Positions 11,240 to 23,639 of a stretch of DNA of 64,000 nucleotides are shown piece by piece. The translations under genes and the position numbers were made by a program. The notes beneath the pieces were generated by a model that saw only the letters and a program-made list of their open reading frames with translations, was not told where the DNA came from and made no database searches. Position 1 is the first letter of the stretch; every line of letters starts with the position of its first letter. Source of the stretch: Flaccisagitta enflata (Eukaryota > Chaetognatha > Sagittoidea > Aphragmophora); NCBI GenBank assembly GCA_965153355.1, contig OZ231127.1, forward strand, positions 68,510,001 to 68,574,000. Direction: 5' to 3'.

Positions 11240-11398
11240 AACAAGGCCGGATACACGGCAATCTAGTCGCGGACGTTTGGGCGGGAGCAGTAATGCGAAA
11301 ACCGCTCGCAATTCAAAAATGTTACGGGACGGACCGACCGACCAACGGACCGACCGGCTGACACGGCAAGATGTAGTCGCGTGTCCGCGACTAAAAAA
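11240..11398 (+). mobile_element. Hairpin-ended repeat family, copy (stem AGTCGCG)
   Basis: Begins ACAAGGCCGGATACACGGC, has AGTCGCGGACG near the left end and ends AGTCGCGTGTCCGCGACTAA plus A run. The interior contains GGACCGACCGACC tetranucleotide-like sequence. It lies 20 bp beside a mariner MITE. Confidence 0.72.
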
Positions 11399-11439
11399 AA
11401 TGATACAAATCAAGGCTAATTACTCTGTCTTCACTTTAC

Positions 11440-11674
11440 CATCGGGTGCGGTGGTGGGTTTGGTTCCCAATTCGAGTGCTTTGGATCTGAGCAGATTCGG
11501 CGCCCAGACGATGGCAAGATTTCTGGCGTGCATGTTGGTCACGTGCGCGTGGTCCGCCATCTTGGACAAATGCCGCATGAGAAAGGCGAGAGTGCGGTAA
11601 TGAGGGGGCGGAAGTCGCTCCACGCAATCGCGTAGACGATTCAATTTACCTTCTTCGCCTAATGAGACCGCCTC
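11440..11674 (-). CDS. ARHGAP32: ARHGAP32/33-like exon 13 (RhoGAP core)
   Basis: The acceptor is ATTATTAG and the donor is GATG|GTAAAG, phase 0 in and phase 1 out. It encodes RLPPPHYRTLAFLMRHLS, then NMHARNLAIVWAPNLLRSK. NLAIVWAPNLLR carries the invariant RhoGAP asparagine that contacts the GTPase. The match to ARHGAP32/33 is close to residue-for-residue, which fixes strand and frame. Confidence 0.97.
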
Positions 11675-12006
11675 CTAATAATATTGAATACGGGGTGATT
11701 AAGGGGTGTTCCGAGTATGTTTGTGGCTTAGATGTGTTATAGCGCGAAAGGGTTGCGATTTAAATGATACGCGTAGGTTTTTTTCCATGTGTGTGATTGC
11801 ATTTTATGTGCTTGTGTGCATGCATGAAAGTACATGCGCGCGCGTGAGTGTCCGCGCGTGTGTGCTTGTGTGCATGTATATGTGCGTTAGTCTGTGTGTC
11901 ATGTAGGTGCGTGTAAGGTTTTCTTTCTTTTATTGATTGTTTTCTTTGGGTTTTTTTCCGGAGCTTCGTGTTACCCGTTGTGTCTTCCCTACACCATTCG
12001 ACGTAC

Positions 12007-12170
12007 CACGAATTTGTCGTAGAGTTGATAAGTTAGCAGCGGATTGGGTAGTTCTCTGAAGTACATTTTGAGAAGCGACCCGACGGCGTGGATGTCATTC
12101 TCAACGGTCTCGTCCGCCGACAGATCGAAAGTCTCTCCCGTGCCCAGTGAAAACCCAGATGGTAGACCAC
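12007..12170 (-). CDS. ARHGAP32: ARHGAP32/33-like exon 12 (RhoGAP core)
   Basis: The acceptor is AAATTGCAG and the donor is TTCGTG|GTACGT, phase 1 in and phase 0 out. It begins GLPSGFSLGTGETFDLS, which has no counterpart I recall in vertebrate members, then reads NDIHAVGSLLKMYFRELP and NPLLTYQLYDKF. LLKMYFRELPNPLL is the second RhoGAP signature, with the conserved lysine and arginine that contact the G protein. Confidence 0.96.
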
Positions 12171-12629
12171 CTGCAATTTTTAAAACAAAGAAGAAGCAAA
12201 CGGTCCTTTACGTAATGGAAATAAAACGTGGCGGCGGTGGCGCATTTACAAGACGCCTGACACCAAATGATTAAGATTGATCCACAAGTGATCACAACTA
12301 TGATTGTGAGTTAGTGACATTGCGCGCTAGTTGGTTGGCTAGTTATATGGCGCCACTGATCGGACTTCAATGAATCCCATCTAAGCTAGCTCATAAAATT
12401 AAATATCATTTGTCAGTTCAGAGAACAAAATCAATGTGGTAGCTGTGACGCATGATCGATGACGAGCGGCGGTCCTGCGAATAAAAAGCGTGGTGATGAT
12501 GAAATATGGTCTCATAAAATCTATCCTGGAGGCCATTCTAAACTAAAGCACAACTAAAGCACAACCTCGAAATCACGTGATCAAGCGTGAAAAAACAAAC
12601 AATAAACAACAATTAGGTTTGATGCCGGC

Positions 12630-12692
12630 GTTCGAAGGCTAATGCCTTTAAGATCGGCGTCGCAAAATAAGGAAAACGACATCATCATCATC

Positions 12693-12763
<71 letters not shown>

Positions 12764-12969
12764 CGGTGCGAATGCGATGGTTTCATAGCACAGTTTGAAT
12801 TCACTTGGTTAAAAAACAACAACAACAACAACAACAACAACACGCGTGCGAATTCGAAGGTTCTATGACACAGTCTGAACTAGCTCCGTGACACAACAAC
12901 AACAACAACAACAACAACAAGCGTGCGAATGCGAAGGTTTCATGGCAACGTTTGAATCAGCTTCATGGC

Positions 12970-12970
<1 letters not shown>
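12630..12970 (-). repeat. Decayed tandem copies of the end of RhoGAP exon 11, separated by (CAA)n
   Basis: Segments near 12765-12815, 12842-12893 and 12920-12971 share GCGTGCGAATGCGAAGGTTT, then TTTGAATCAGCTTCATGG with the last about 50 bp of exon 11 (GCGTGCGATGGTGAGGGTTT, then GTTTGAGTCGGCGTCGTG at 13051-13103). Each is followed by (CAA)n. A fifth, weaker copy may be at 12633-12672. They carry no open frame. Confidence 0.65.

Positions 12971-13041
<71 letters not shown>
12690..13041. repeat. Four (CAA)n blocks
   Basis: Blocks at 12690-12763, 12818-12840, 12894-12919 and 12971-13040; on the minus strand the last is (GTT)n starting directly from the GTAAGT donor of RhoGAP exon 11. Confidence 0.92.
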
Positions 13042-13046
13042 CTTAC

Positions 13047-13212
13047 CACCGGCGTGCGATGGTGAGGGTTTTCCGGCGCAGTTTGAGTCGGCGTCGTGTG
13101 GCAAGGCGTCGTTATCAAATCGTGCGCGTAGTCGATGAATGTTGGACGCGACGCCGGAGAGACGGTAAACACCGTCAACGACACCGTGCTCTTCAACCAC
13201 GCTAGTGCAAGC
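13047..13212 (-). CDS. ARHGAP32: ARHGAP32/33-like exon 11 (catalytic arginine finger)
   Basis: The acceptor is CTCCTGTTAG and the donor is GGTG|GTAAGT, phase 0 in and phase 1 out. It encodes EEHGVVDGVYRLSGVASNI. The arginine of GVYRLSG (about residue 478 of the model) is the catalytic arginine finger of RhoGAP proteins. The last 20 or so residues (PHDADSNCAGKPSPSHAG) form an inserted loop. This part of the exon has several decayed copies in the following intron. Confidence 0.96.
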
Positions 13213-13262
13213 CTAACAGGAGCGAGAAAGAAAATTGTCGATGAAAATCAACAGCGCAACGT

Positions 13263-13378
<116 letters not shown>

Positions 13379-13511
13379 GTCGATATAATTGTTATATTGT
13401 CACAAACACGAACATTGGCACTGAGTAAGTACTCGCTTTATCCGTTCTTAGCAAACGCGCGTCTAAACACATAAAGGGTTACAACTCGCTACATGAAAAG
13501 GCATTAATCAC

Positions 13512-13644
13512 CTGTAAGACGAAAGGAATAGGCCTGCCACTGTTGAGGAGGTTTTCACCGAGATCACAGCCAAAGACGCGTTCTTTTATAATACCAGACT
13601 GACGAAGGCGAGTTTTGGACGTGGGACGTGATAGAAGTAGAGAT
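13512..13644 (-). CDS. ARHGAP32: ARHGAP32/33-like exon 10 (start of RhoGAP domain)
   Basis: The acceptor is ACATTACAG and the donor is TTACAG|GTGATT, phase 2 in and phase 0 out. It reads LLLSRPTSKTRLRQSG, then IIKERVFGCDLGENLLNSG. KERVFGCDLGE is the start of the RhoGAP domain in ARHGAP32/33. The preceding basic stretch links it to the SH3 domain. Confidence 0.96.
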
Positions 13645-13657
13645 CTGTAATGTAAAA

Positions 13658-13806
13658 AACAAGGCCAAGTAAGCCAATGATGTTACATGTGGATCGTCGC
13701 ACGAATGCGTTACCGACAGACTGACCGACCAACCAACCACCCGACCAACCGATCGACCGACGGACACAGCCAGTTTTAGAGGTGCTTTCGCGCGCATCTA
13801 AAAAAA
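13658..13806 (+). mobile_element. Hairpin-ended repeat family, copy (divergent stem)
   Basis: Begins AACAAGGCCAAGTAAGCC and ends GAGGTGCTTTCGCGCGCATC plus TAAAAA, with GACCGACC/GACCAACC tetranucleotides inside. It lies just upstream (coding sense) of RhoGAP exon 10. Confidence 0.6.
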
Positions 13807-13959
13807 GAAAGTGGAAGGAAAACAAAGCTGAAGGCACGGCTACCGCAGTCGTGTGCGTCTGGGCAGGGGCATATATAAAGAAGGCTAACCAAGCATTTGG
13901 GCAGGAGCAGTAATGGAAAACCGACTAAAATTGCCGATAAAAATTAAGCAATACCATCC

Positions 13960-14157
<198 letters not shown>

Positions 14158-14184
14158 CAAGAACCATGATGATCATGTACTCAC

Positions 14185-14432
14185 CTTAATCTTGAGATGA
14201 GTTTGCCTCTCTTGCGTAAAACTGGTTTGGTGTTCGCCTTTTTCGATGGCGACGAAATTCCGGCGTCGAGAATCGAAGTCGCCGTCGTCGGGAAAGCAGA
14301 CGGCGCCGTTTCCATGGCAACGTCCTGACCGGCGTCTTTGGCAGACGATGTCACCGCCGTTGCTGAAGATGATCCGTCGGTGGAAGCGCCGCTAGGAGGA
14401 GCGAGCTGAGCAGCTAACGCAGACGCCTCAAC
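14185..14432 (-). CDS. ARHGAP32: ARHGAP32/33-like exon 9 (linker between SH3 and RhoGAP)
   Basis: The acceptor is GTCCTCAAG and the donor is TTAAG|GTGAGT, phase 0 in and phase 2 out. It encodes about 82 residues: an Ala/Ser/Thr-rich low-complexity linker longer than I recall in vertebrates, ending in KPVLRKRGKLISRLR. The RGKLIS-LR end aligns with the KHGKLI-FLR block of ARHGAP32. Intron 8, upstream, is 14.3 kb. Confidence 0.9.
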
Positions 14433-14551
14433 CTTGAGGACAACAAGAAGGGGGAAAATGTTGCTGGAGTCTAGTGTGTGTCAACTGTCAAGAGATAGAC
14501 AAAAGTGGTTTTTTAACGGTTGATTGGACGGTCGAAAGTCTATCTTAAATG

Positions 14552-14556
14552 GAGTT

Positions 14557-14643
<87 letters not shown>
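14552..14643. repeat. (AC)n microsatellite
   Basis: About 46 units, in intron 8 of the RhoGAP gene. Confidence 0.95.
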
Positions 14644-14648
<5 letters not shown>

Positions 14649-15058
14649 CACGAGCGCGACTATATAGCCAGTTATTTCAAATCTTAGCAACTAAATACGC
14701 ATAGGGTATGGCGAATGACGAAGAGGGAAATGGCACCAAGGAACTGGAAGAAATGGATAATTCTAGAATTTCGAATATCTTTAATTGTGGGAAATAATTA
14801 AATTAGTTTTCAAACTCTTCTGGAAATCTTGGTCTCTCTTGCTCTTTTAATTGAAGATTCCTCGGCGTCTGCGTGCTTGCGTGCTTCCATTAGCGTTAGG
14901 CAGGGAATAATCACCATCAGAGTCTTCCATTAGTTGTGATGTCATCCATTAGTACAATCGGGCTCTAATCCTATTACCATCAGATGCCAATTCCTCGTAC
15001 TCGCTACCACTGCGCTGGTTTTAAGTGGTAAGTTAGTGCTTGCGACTGCTTAACAGCG

Positions 15059-15167
<109 letters not shown>

Positions 15168-15287
15168 GAGACAGACAGACAGATAGTCTTTTTCTTCACT
15201 TGATGTCGTACGCCCTTTTACTAAGTGGCAATTTAGAAAACGTCGTCCCCACAAATCTAACGAGCGCTGATTTGGACATAAACATCA

Positions 15288-15477
15288 ACAAGTGACGCGG
15301 GGTCACAATATCGTTTCGGACAGGTGGGCAGGGGCGTCCAACCCCCATCCTCATCCCACGCCCCCCTTCGCACTTTTTGACTCATGCTCACCGATGGACT
15401 GACGGACCAAGGGAACTACGGATGGACAAAGTATCTTATAGAGTATCTTATAGAGTTGAGTGTCCGCTACTAAAAAC
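15288..15477 (+). mobile_element. Hairpin-ended repeat family, divergent copy
   Basis: Begins CAAGTGACGCGGGGTCACAA and ends TTATAGAGTTGAGTGTCCGC-TACTAAAAA; pairing in the stem is imperfect here. Confidence 0.5.
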
Positions 15478-16263
15478 ACTGCTTTTGGGCAAAAAGACGG
15501 TTTAATCGCTTGCTAGGCACTCCATAAGAGGGTGTATCCGAGCTCAGGCCAGGTAGCTAGGTCCGAGGGTTGGTCTAAAAGTAAAGATATTCTTTTCTAT
15601 TTGAAATTAAAAAAATCAGTGATTTTCTCGCGTTTCTGCTCAGCTTCTTTTTGGACATTTAGTCCACATGTCACTCATCACATTAATCATTTTCTTCCAC
15701 ATTGTCCATTGCATATATGTAGATCCCATGACATGGTCAAATGGCCTATCTGGCTTGTGTGACTTTGGTCAGTTACTCAATACCATATCTTGGCCATTAG
15801 TCAGACTGTCTTCTTGACTTGTCAACTACACATGCACGATATTGTTCAGTCTTTTCCAATTCTCATGTTGTTGCGATGACGTGAATATGGAAAGCATACG
15901 GCATGCATCGCACGCGTTGCGCGGTATGGTTGGCTCAAGTCACAACACGAAAATCGGTTAGCCATTTTTTGCGCTGTCCATCCGTCCGTCCGACATTAGG
16001 TCTGGAGGACGGTCGATCCGTCCTGCGACAATCCTCGATTACAAAAACATTTTGCATCACTGCCCCTTCCCAACAACAGAGCGCTGCCAATCTAGGGTGT
16101 TATTTGCGCAACGAAATAGGCGGTAATTAGCAGTGAAATTCGCTTGATATCCGCGTGGGGAATGAAAGCGACATTTAAATCGGCTTGGTTAAAGTAATTA
16201 GCGGCATAGTTGTCACTGCTTCTCTTTCAGAATAAATCACCCGTCAGTCTTTCCAGTCTGGAG

Positions 16264-16626
16264 GAAAACAAGGCCAACACCTATAAGTCGCGTGCCAGAC
16301 TTTGAATGACTTAGAATGACTTAGAATGACTTAGAATGACTTAGAATGACTTAGAGTGACTTAAAATAACCAAAAAAGACTTTTAATGACTAATGACCAA
16401 AAATGACTTAAAATGACTTAAAATGACCTAGAATGACTCAGAATGAATCAGAATGACTTGGAATTACTATTAATGCTTTTAAATGACCTAGAATGACTTA
16501 AGAGTTTATGTTATATCATAAAAAAGTAAAGTGTGACGGACGGACCGACGGACGGACGGACCGACAGACGGACGGACGGACGTACCGACAAAGCGGGGTG
16601 TAGAGTCGCGTGTACGCGACTAAAAA
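16264..16626 (+). mobile_element. Hairpin-ended repeat family, long copy with AATGACTTAG array
   Basis: Begins AACAAGGCCAACACCTATAA-GTCGCG and ends GAGTCGCGTGTACGCGACTA plus AAAA. The interior is about 20 decayed copies of a 10-mer AATGACTTAG followed by GACGGACC tetranucleotides. Confidence 0.72.
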
Positions 16627-17031
16627 GGAGGAGAAGAAGGAAACACGACAACCCCAGTCGCATTGGGATGGTCACAAATGAACATAAAGAATAAATGAAT
16701 GAATGAATGAATGAAAAAAAGAATAAATGAATGAATAGATAAGAGAATTGAGGTTTTATGACAATCTCTACAAAAGCGGGAACAACTGACAAACTGACCA
16801 ACTGACAAACCGAACGACACGAATAGAAGGATACATCAAAAGAGATGCGAGAACGTATCTCATAGAGATGCGGAGGTGCACCTGAAAATGGTAAAAGGAA
16901 AACCCTTTGGAATCCGTGACGGGGGGGGGGGGGAATCATTAGTGCGTTTGTGTCAATAACCGGGGATCGAGTGTACACAAAATTCACTGACCAGCTAACA
17001 GCGCAGCTAGACAAGCGAGAATGACTTCACC

Positions 17032-17192
17032 ATGATAGGTGGAACAATATCCCTCACTATACCCAAACTGAAAAATATGGAAGAAGGCCTTGTGAGCCCT
17101 CACTGACTAGTTACTACGCGCATCACTCCTAGTTTTCCATTTAGCAAAACTAACTTGCAAACATCCATTCTGAGTCTAACCCAAAACACTAA
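17032..17192 (+). repeat. Dispersed repeat (about 160 bp), intact copy
   Basis: Begins GATAGGTGGAACAATATCCC and ends CTAACCCAAAACACT. Two other copies: 8317-8433 (interrupted by the MITE) and 59139-59295. No termini or ORF seen. Confidence 0.7.
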
Positions 17193-17565
17193 TGCTTACC
17201 AAAATAGATAGGGGCTAATGATTGTTACCTTTGTTACCAAAATTCAACAAATCACCCGAGGGTAGCATTGTTAAGAAACCATACCCTTGGCATAGCTTAA
17301 GACAGTCTGATTCCCAGGCGCCTATCAAATAAGCTTTTAAGAAGACAGAATTACATTACTGATGCATAAAGGCGTCAACACACAGTAATCGTTTGAAGGG
17401 TTTAATGGGACAACAATTTGGAAACGTTGTCATCCTTGGAAAGTACGCCATTTATCCCTCGTGATGTGGCCCTTGGGAATTGTCTCGGGATTCAGCTTCA
17501 GTCGCCGAACAAGACAATCGACAATATCTAAATGTCCTCGAGATGATCTTTTATTGTTTTTAGTT

Positions 17566-17784
17566 GCGGACACGCAACTCTAGAAGAGACTTTGTCCGTC
17601 CGTTAGTCCGTCCGTCCGTTGGTATGTTGGTCCGTGGAGGTGATCGAGTCGAAAAGTGAAAAAATGAGCCTTTTGGATACTTTTCATGTATGTTTGTGTA
17701 TGGAGTGGGGTTTGGGGTATGGATCGAGGTTGGATGCCCCTGCCCTCCCGTCCGCTACGATATTGTGACCCCGCTTCACTTGCT
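17566..17784 (-). mobile_element. Hairpin-ended repeat family, copy (stem AGTTGCG)
   Basis: Reverse orientation. The hairpin end is TTTAGTTGCGGACACGCAAC; the other end is GACCCCGCTTCACTTG instead of GGCCTTGTT, as in the copies at 15288, 41944 and 58853. Confidence 0.65.
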
Positions 17785-17853
17785 CAACAGAACGATAATG
17801 TGATGTGTAAATAAATCCAATGAAGGCTAAGAAATAAGAGTAATTTCTCTTTG

Positions 17854-17996
17854 AACAAGGCCGGATACACGGCCATCAGTTGCGGACGGGTGGGCAGGGG
17901 CGGATATGCGCTTTTCCCCAATTTTCGACTTGTGCTCACCAACGGATCGACGGACGGACAAAGCCTCTTATAGAGTTGCGTGTCCGCAACTAAAAA
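17854..17996 (+). mobile_element. Hairpin-ended repeat family, copy (stem AGTTGCG)
   Basis: Begins AACAAGGCCGGATACACGGCC, has AGTTGCGGACGGGTGGGCAG and ends CTTATAGAGTTGCGTGTCCG then CAACTAAAAAC. The left motif AGTTGCGGA is the inverse of the right arm TCCGCAACT. Confidence 0.72.
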
Positions 17997-19225
17997 CGAT
18001 GTCATGTATTATGTCACGTTATGTCATTGAGTCATATTAACGACCGAAGGAGCTTAATTTCGGTACCTTTTCGATGATGGTAAAGATGGAGCATCTTAAT
18101 AACGATTTCAACGACGATAAGGATGAAGACAATATTCGTATTGATGATGGTTACATTCCCCCCCCCCCCGCCGCTTTACTGTAATGCATAATTGTGTCCA
18201 GTCCCTTGTGATGCGCTCTGGTTCAACCTATCTGTAATTTCATTGATCTAGTGTATTTTTCGGGGACAGGGGAAAGAGTTGACACGGTAAAAATCGTAAT
18301 AGCTCGTTGACTGACGGACAAACTAAATGGAAACCAACAATTGTGCGAACACAGACGAACATTGAGAAGATTATGACATTCTTGAATAAATATCTCGAAA
18401 TGCTTTTGCTCAGTGTCTATCAGTTTTAGATTAAGAACAAGCCCGACCGGGCAAAGATGTGTCCTTGCGTGTATTGACTTTGGCGAAAGACATGTCAGAT
18501 AAATGGAAGTACAGATAGAAGGACTGACAGACAGATAAAACGACCCCAAAGCCTATTAAAGAGTACGTAACGTCGCCGCGGCTGAGAAGTGCCAAAGACT
18601 TTGATTTTCAAGGAAGAGTAATGGACATACGGACGGACGGAAGGACGGACGGACGGGCATCTAGAAACAAATAAGGTGGGATACATGGTCCCCAGTCGCG
18701 GTGGTTGGGCAATAACATGAACACCACTTACTAAAAATGTTTTGGCTAAAGGACGGCACTGACTGACTGACTGACCGACCGACCGACACAGCAACAAGTC
18801 CTCCACCTCAACAGCAAAAAAAAATGGCGGTAAATAAACTAATATGACATCCTCGCTTTTCCAAAAGATGGTTTGTTCATGTTCGTCCTTTTTCATGTGC
18901 ATGACTGTGCATGTTGGCAAAAGAGTTTCTCTTAGAATCATGTGAATTTGACAATCATGTCCGGGCAACCGCTCATCAATGTCAAAAGATGCGACGTACT
19001 TAAGAATATACCAAAAAAACGATCCATCGGATGGGCGGACGGACGGACGAATGTACGGACGGAGGGACATAAAAACTGTAGGCTATAGCGCCGCGTGCAC
19101 GCCACTAAAACACAACGATCGAGATGGGAAAACTATGCGAGATATCGATCATGTTTCCTTCATGAGAAATTTTGTTTTCAATTTCATCGACTTTCACTAA
19201 ACATCAAGACTTTGACTAAGTCTCG

Positions 19226-19338
<113 letters not shown>

Positions 19339-19516
19339 GCGTCTCGCAAAAAAATTCCCGGTGACTCCGGAGAGGCGCGTCTCGTGTTATCAGACGTGAA
19401 AGCGCGAGCGTGTCTGAAACTGAAAGCCGTGAGCTGAGGTGACAATTCCACCGCGACGTGGTGACGGAATCGACGGCAGGTGAGTGAGGGAGAGGGAGAG
19501 ACAGAGAGAGACAGAG

Positions 19517-19585
<69 letters not shown>

Positions 19586-19862
19586 TGCAGCAAGGCCGGA
19601 TACACGGCTACCCAAGTTGCGATGATAAAGTGGCAGGCAAAATGCCGATAGACATATCGGGCTATTGAATCGCGTGCACACAGACATACAGACAGACACA
19701 CAGATAATAAGGTAAGTAAAAAGAAAGAGAGTAAGGAGAAAAAACAGACAGACAGATGGAAAGAAAAAACAAAGAAACAAGAAAAACAACGAAAAAAGGA
19801 AAGGAAGAAAAAAGAAAAAAAGAAGGAATAAAGATAAAAAGGAAGAGAGAAAGAAAAGAAAT

Positions 19863-19908
<46 letters not shown>

Positions 19909-19959
19909 AAAGACATAAAGAAAGAAAGAGAGAAAGAAAAAGAAAGAAAGAAAGAAAAA

Positions 19960-20035
<76 letters not shown>

Positions 20036-20939
20036 GAGAAAGAGAGAAAGAAAGAAAGAAAGACAAAGAATTTGAATGAAAATGATAAAGCAACCGATGC
20101 GATAGAGACTCAAACTGCTCCACATCTTTTAAATATTCAAAGCGTTATCGTGACGATAATTGACGAACTCTTCGCGTTATCGACGTTACGCATCGGCTTT
20201 CCTCGCGTTAAATCGAATCATCGCGTCAACGCAAACTCACAAAAGATTAGATTCGACGCGAGCGCGACGAAATGCCACAATCGGGTGCTTCACGTAACAT
20301 CAAATGCCATAATTGGGCGATTCACATACGATGAAATGCCGATCTCGGGGTTTTCATAGAACGTCACTTGCTTCAACTAGGTGACCCATATTACAACAAA
20401 AGTGGACGAATTTTAGCAAACACATCACTCAAGTTCATCGCATAACGTCAAATACCTCAATGAAGTGCCACTTGAATCAGCATTCATGGTCAAATTCAAG
20501 TAGTAATACAGCAATAGCGTTTCCGCGCAACCAAAACCTTAATTTAACCAATCTCAACTATTTTTCTACATACAACAAACTGTTCTTGAAGAACAAGAAA
20601 AGAAACGGAAAGAAAAGGTGGAAGGTCTAGGCTGGAGGAGGGCAGGGGAGGGGGGGGGGGAAGGAATATCCAATTTCAAACCTGATAATGGTGAAGTGAC
20701 CCGAAACAGCCCCGGCCAGCCAAAATTGTGGCCCACACCTCCCAAGCAAAAAACATTACTGAGAAAATCGAGAAGCACAAAGCTAATAGACATTGCTAAG
20801 TTGATTTCATGGGACAAAATACGATTGTTATTGTTATCTTATCCACGTCTTGAAGCGTCTCTGGTGGTGACTGGTGAGCATGGACGGGGTTTGTTGTCTT
20901 TTCGCATTGCCATTGGCAAAAAAACCATCGACCAAAAGT

Positions 20940-20988
<49 letters not shown>

Positions 20989-21903
20989 ATGTTTGACTTT
21001 AGCACACGTAGGACATCTTTGTCCTTCGCTCAATTGGCATTAATCTTCGCGCAATTCGGCAACTAGTTCTCGACGTGGTGCTTTTTCTAAGCACCTATTG
21101 TGGAAGCGAACTGAGAGTACCGCATCTCAAAGGCTAACGAAAGTCTCGTTCAGTCCAATAGCATAATGCGTTCATTGCATAAAAAAAATCAATAATGAAT
21201 ATGTTTAAGCACATTTTCTAAATTTTTTCCTTAATTTTCGACAATCTGTTTTACTATGAATTTCAACCATTTGCAGCACATGTGATACGAGCGAAGCATT
21301 TAGTAATTACGTCATGAAATGACTATTTCAATTTAATAAGCTGAATGAAATTAAAAAAAGATATTGTTAGTCATTTTTATTTGAAAATCCACGACATTCG
21401 AGTAAGAAGGATTAATTGTCTGGTGCAGACAGCAGAGCAAAAAACGATTTATATCGACGTGAAATTCTATGAAAAACCAGCATTCCCAATGCAAAGCCCT
21501 ACTCTCCTCTTCTCCTCCTCCCCCTCCTCTTCATCGTCCCCCTCCCTCACTCCCTTTCGTCATCCTCCCGCCTTTCTTTCCTTGGTCACAATGTCGTTTG
21601 TCATCTAGAACCCGGGCTGTTTTTTTTTCATACCAACGCAACAACCCTTTTCTTCCCTTCTCTTTTCACCATTCTTGGTTCAATTCAATCGATGATTCAT
21701 TCATTCTTTCATTTCTCTCATTCATCGCATCTCCATACGAGCGTTTGTCCGTCTGTCCGTCCGTCGGTCGATCCTTGTTATACTATTCTTACTTTCTCAC
21801 TCATTCTTTGTTTTTCTCTGTTTGTCCGTCTGCCCGTCCGTCGGTCGATCATTGTTATACTATTCTTACTTTCTCACTCATTCTTTGTTTTTCTCCGTTC
21901 CTC

Positions 21904-21978
<75 letters not shown>

Positions 21979-22363
21979 CATTGGGGAAAAGCTCCTTCAC
22001 TCGTTGCCTAGATAACCCCCTTATTCACTAGCTATTAGGATCATCTCAGTTTTTTTTTCATGTGTTGTTTTTTCCTAAACGAAAAAGAGAAAAACAAAAA
22101 CCGCCGTCCTAGTGGAAGAGAACATTATGCTGATCTGGAATCTTTATTGTGAGTTTAACGAGGCAAGTATTTCTATTTCTAAGACGCCAGGACTGAAAAT
22201 GAAAAAAGGCAATTGTTCAAAATTATAAATTTTTGCTGATGTTTCTTTCTTTCTTTCTTTCTTCTGTGACCCAAGGTAAGCAAAACGCGCAGCTACGTTC
22301 GTCAAATGATCTGTATACATGGGAGCCATTCAATACCGCGTTGCTCTCTCTTTCTCTTTCTCT

Positions 22364-22645
<282 letters not shown>

Positions 22646-23002
22646 TTTATCTCTTCAACCACTCGTGTTTCATGTCCTTGTTTGTATCGGTAGGTTACGC
22701 GACACGGTACAGTGGTCACAAAATTTTAGTTCAAGTTATTGTATATTTTCAGAGGCCCTCGCGAGCTTGTTCGTTAAACATATTACCTAGAGATATGACC
22801 TTTTAACATCTAGGTCAAAGTCTAAGGTCATATTGATTACATTAAAACTCATCTTTCCCTTTGGTGTTATTACTGTTATACATGGACTATTTGCATAATG
22901 AACTAGATTAATTGGGCCAGGTTCTTTCTGTTTTTGTCTTTGTAGTACTGGGTCTGTCCATTTGCTCCTGTCGATCTTTATGTGTGGTTTCTCTCTGTAT
23001 GT

Positions 23003-23095
<93 letters not shown>

Positions 23096-23364
23096 CTTTT
23101 TTTTCCCTTCCCACTTTTTCATTCGTATGTTTTGCGGGTTGGCGTCAAGAACACGAGGCTCCTGCTGAGGGGAATGTCCTCTCCAGAAAAAGAAAGACGA
23201 AAAAAATAGAAAAGAAATACTTCGAGAAAGGAAAAGGAAAAGAAATGACAAAAGCGGGGAAAAAAGGGTAGAAAAAAGCCTCAAGCAAGAGAATGAAATA
23301 CCAGTAATGGCGGCTGTCGCCGTGAGGAAAAAGCCTTGAAAGAGTATGGGTCCGCGACTGGGGT

Positions 23365-23603
23365 TAATCGGCGTCGTCAAACGGCGTCATCAAACGGCGT
23401 CATCAAACGGCGTTGTCAAACGGCGTTGTCAAACGGCGTTGTCAAACGGCGTTGTCAAACGGCGTTGTCAAACGGCGTTGTCAAACGGCGTTGTCAAACG
23501 GCGTTGTCAAATGACGTTGTCAAATGACGTTGTCAAATGGCGTTGTCAAACGGCGTTGTCAAACGACGTTGTCAAACGGAGTTGGCAAACAGCGTTGGCA
23601 AAC
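23365..23603. repeat. 13-bp minisatellite GGCGTTGTCAAAC
   Basis: About 18 copies. Because 13 is not a multiple of three, all three frames read through and create a Lys/Arg/Gln-rich ORF, which is an artefact. It follows a CCAGTAATGGCGGCTGTCGC fragment. Confidence 0.85.
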
Positions 23604-23639
23604 ATTTTTTTCACTTTTAAGAAGGTAGGGTGGTTGAGT

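Noticed and set aside
11193-11600. Plus-strand 135-codon ORF
   Set aside because: Overlaps a repeat and the antisense of RhoGAP exon 13, which has a clear domain match.
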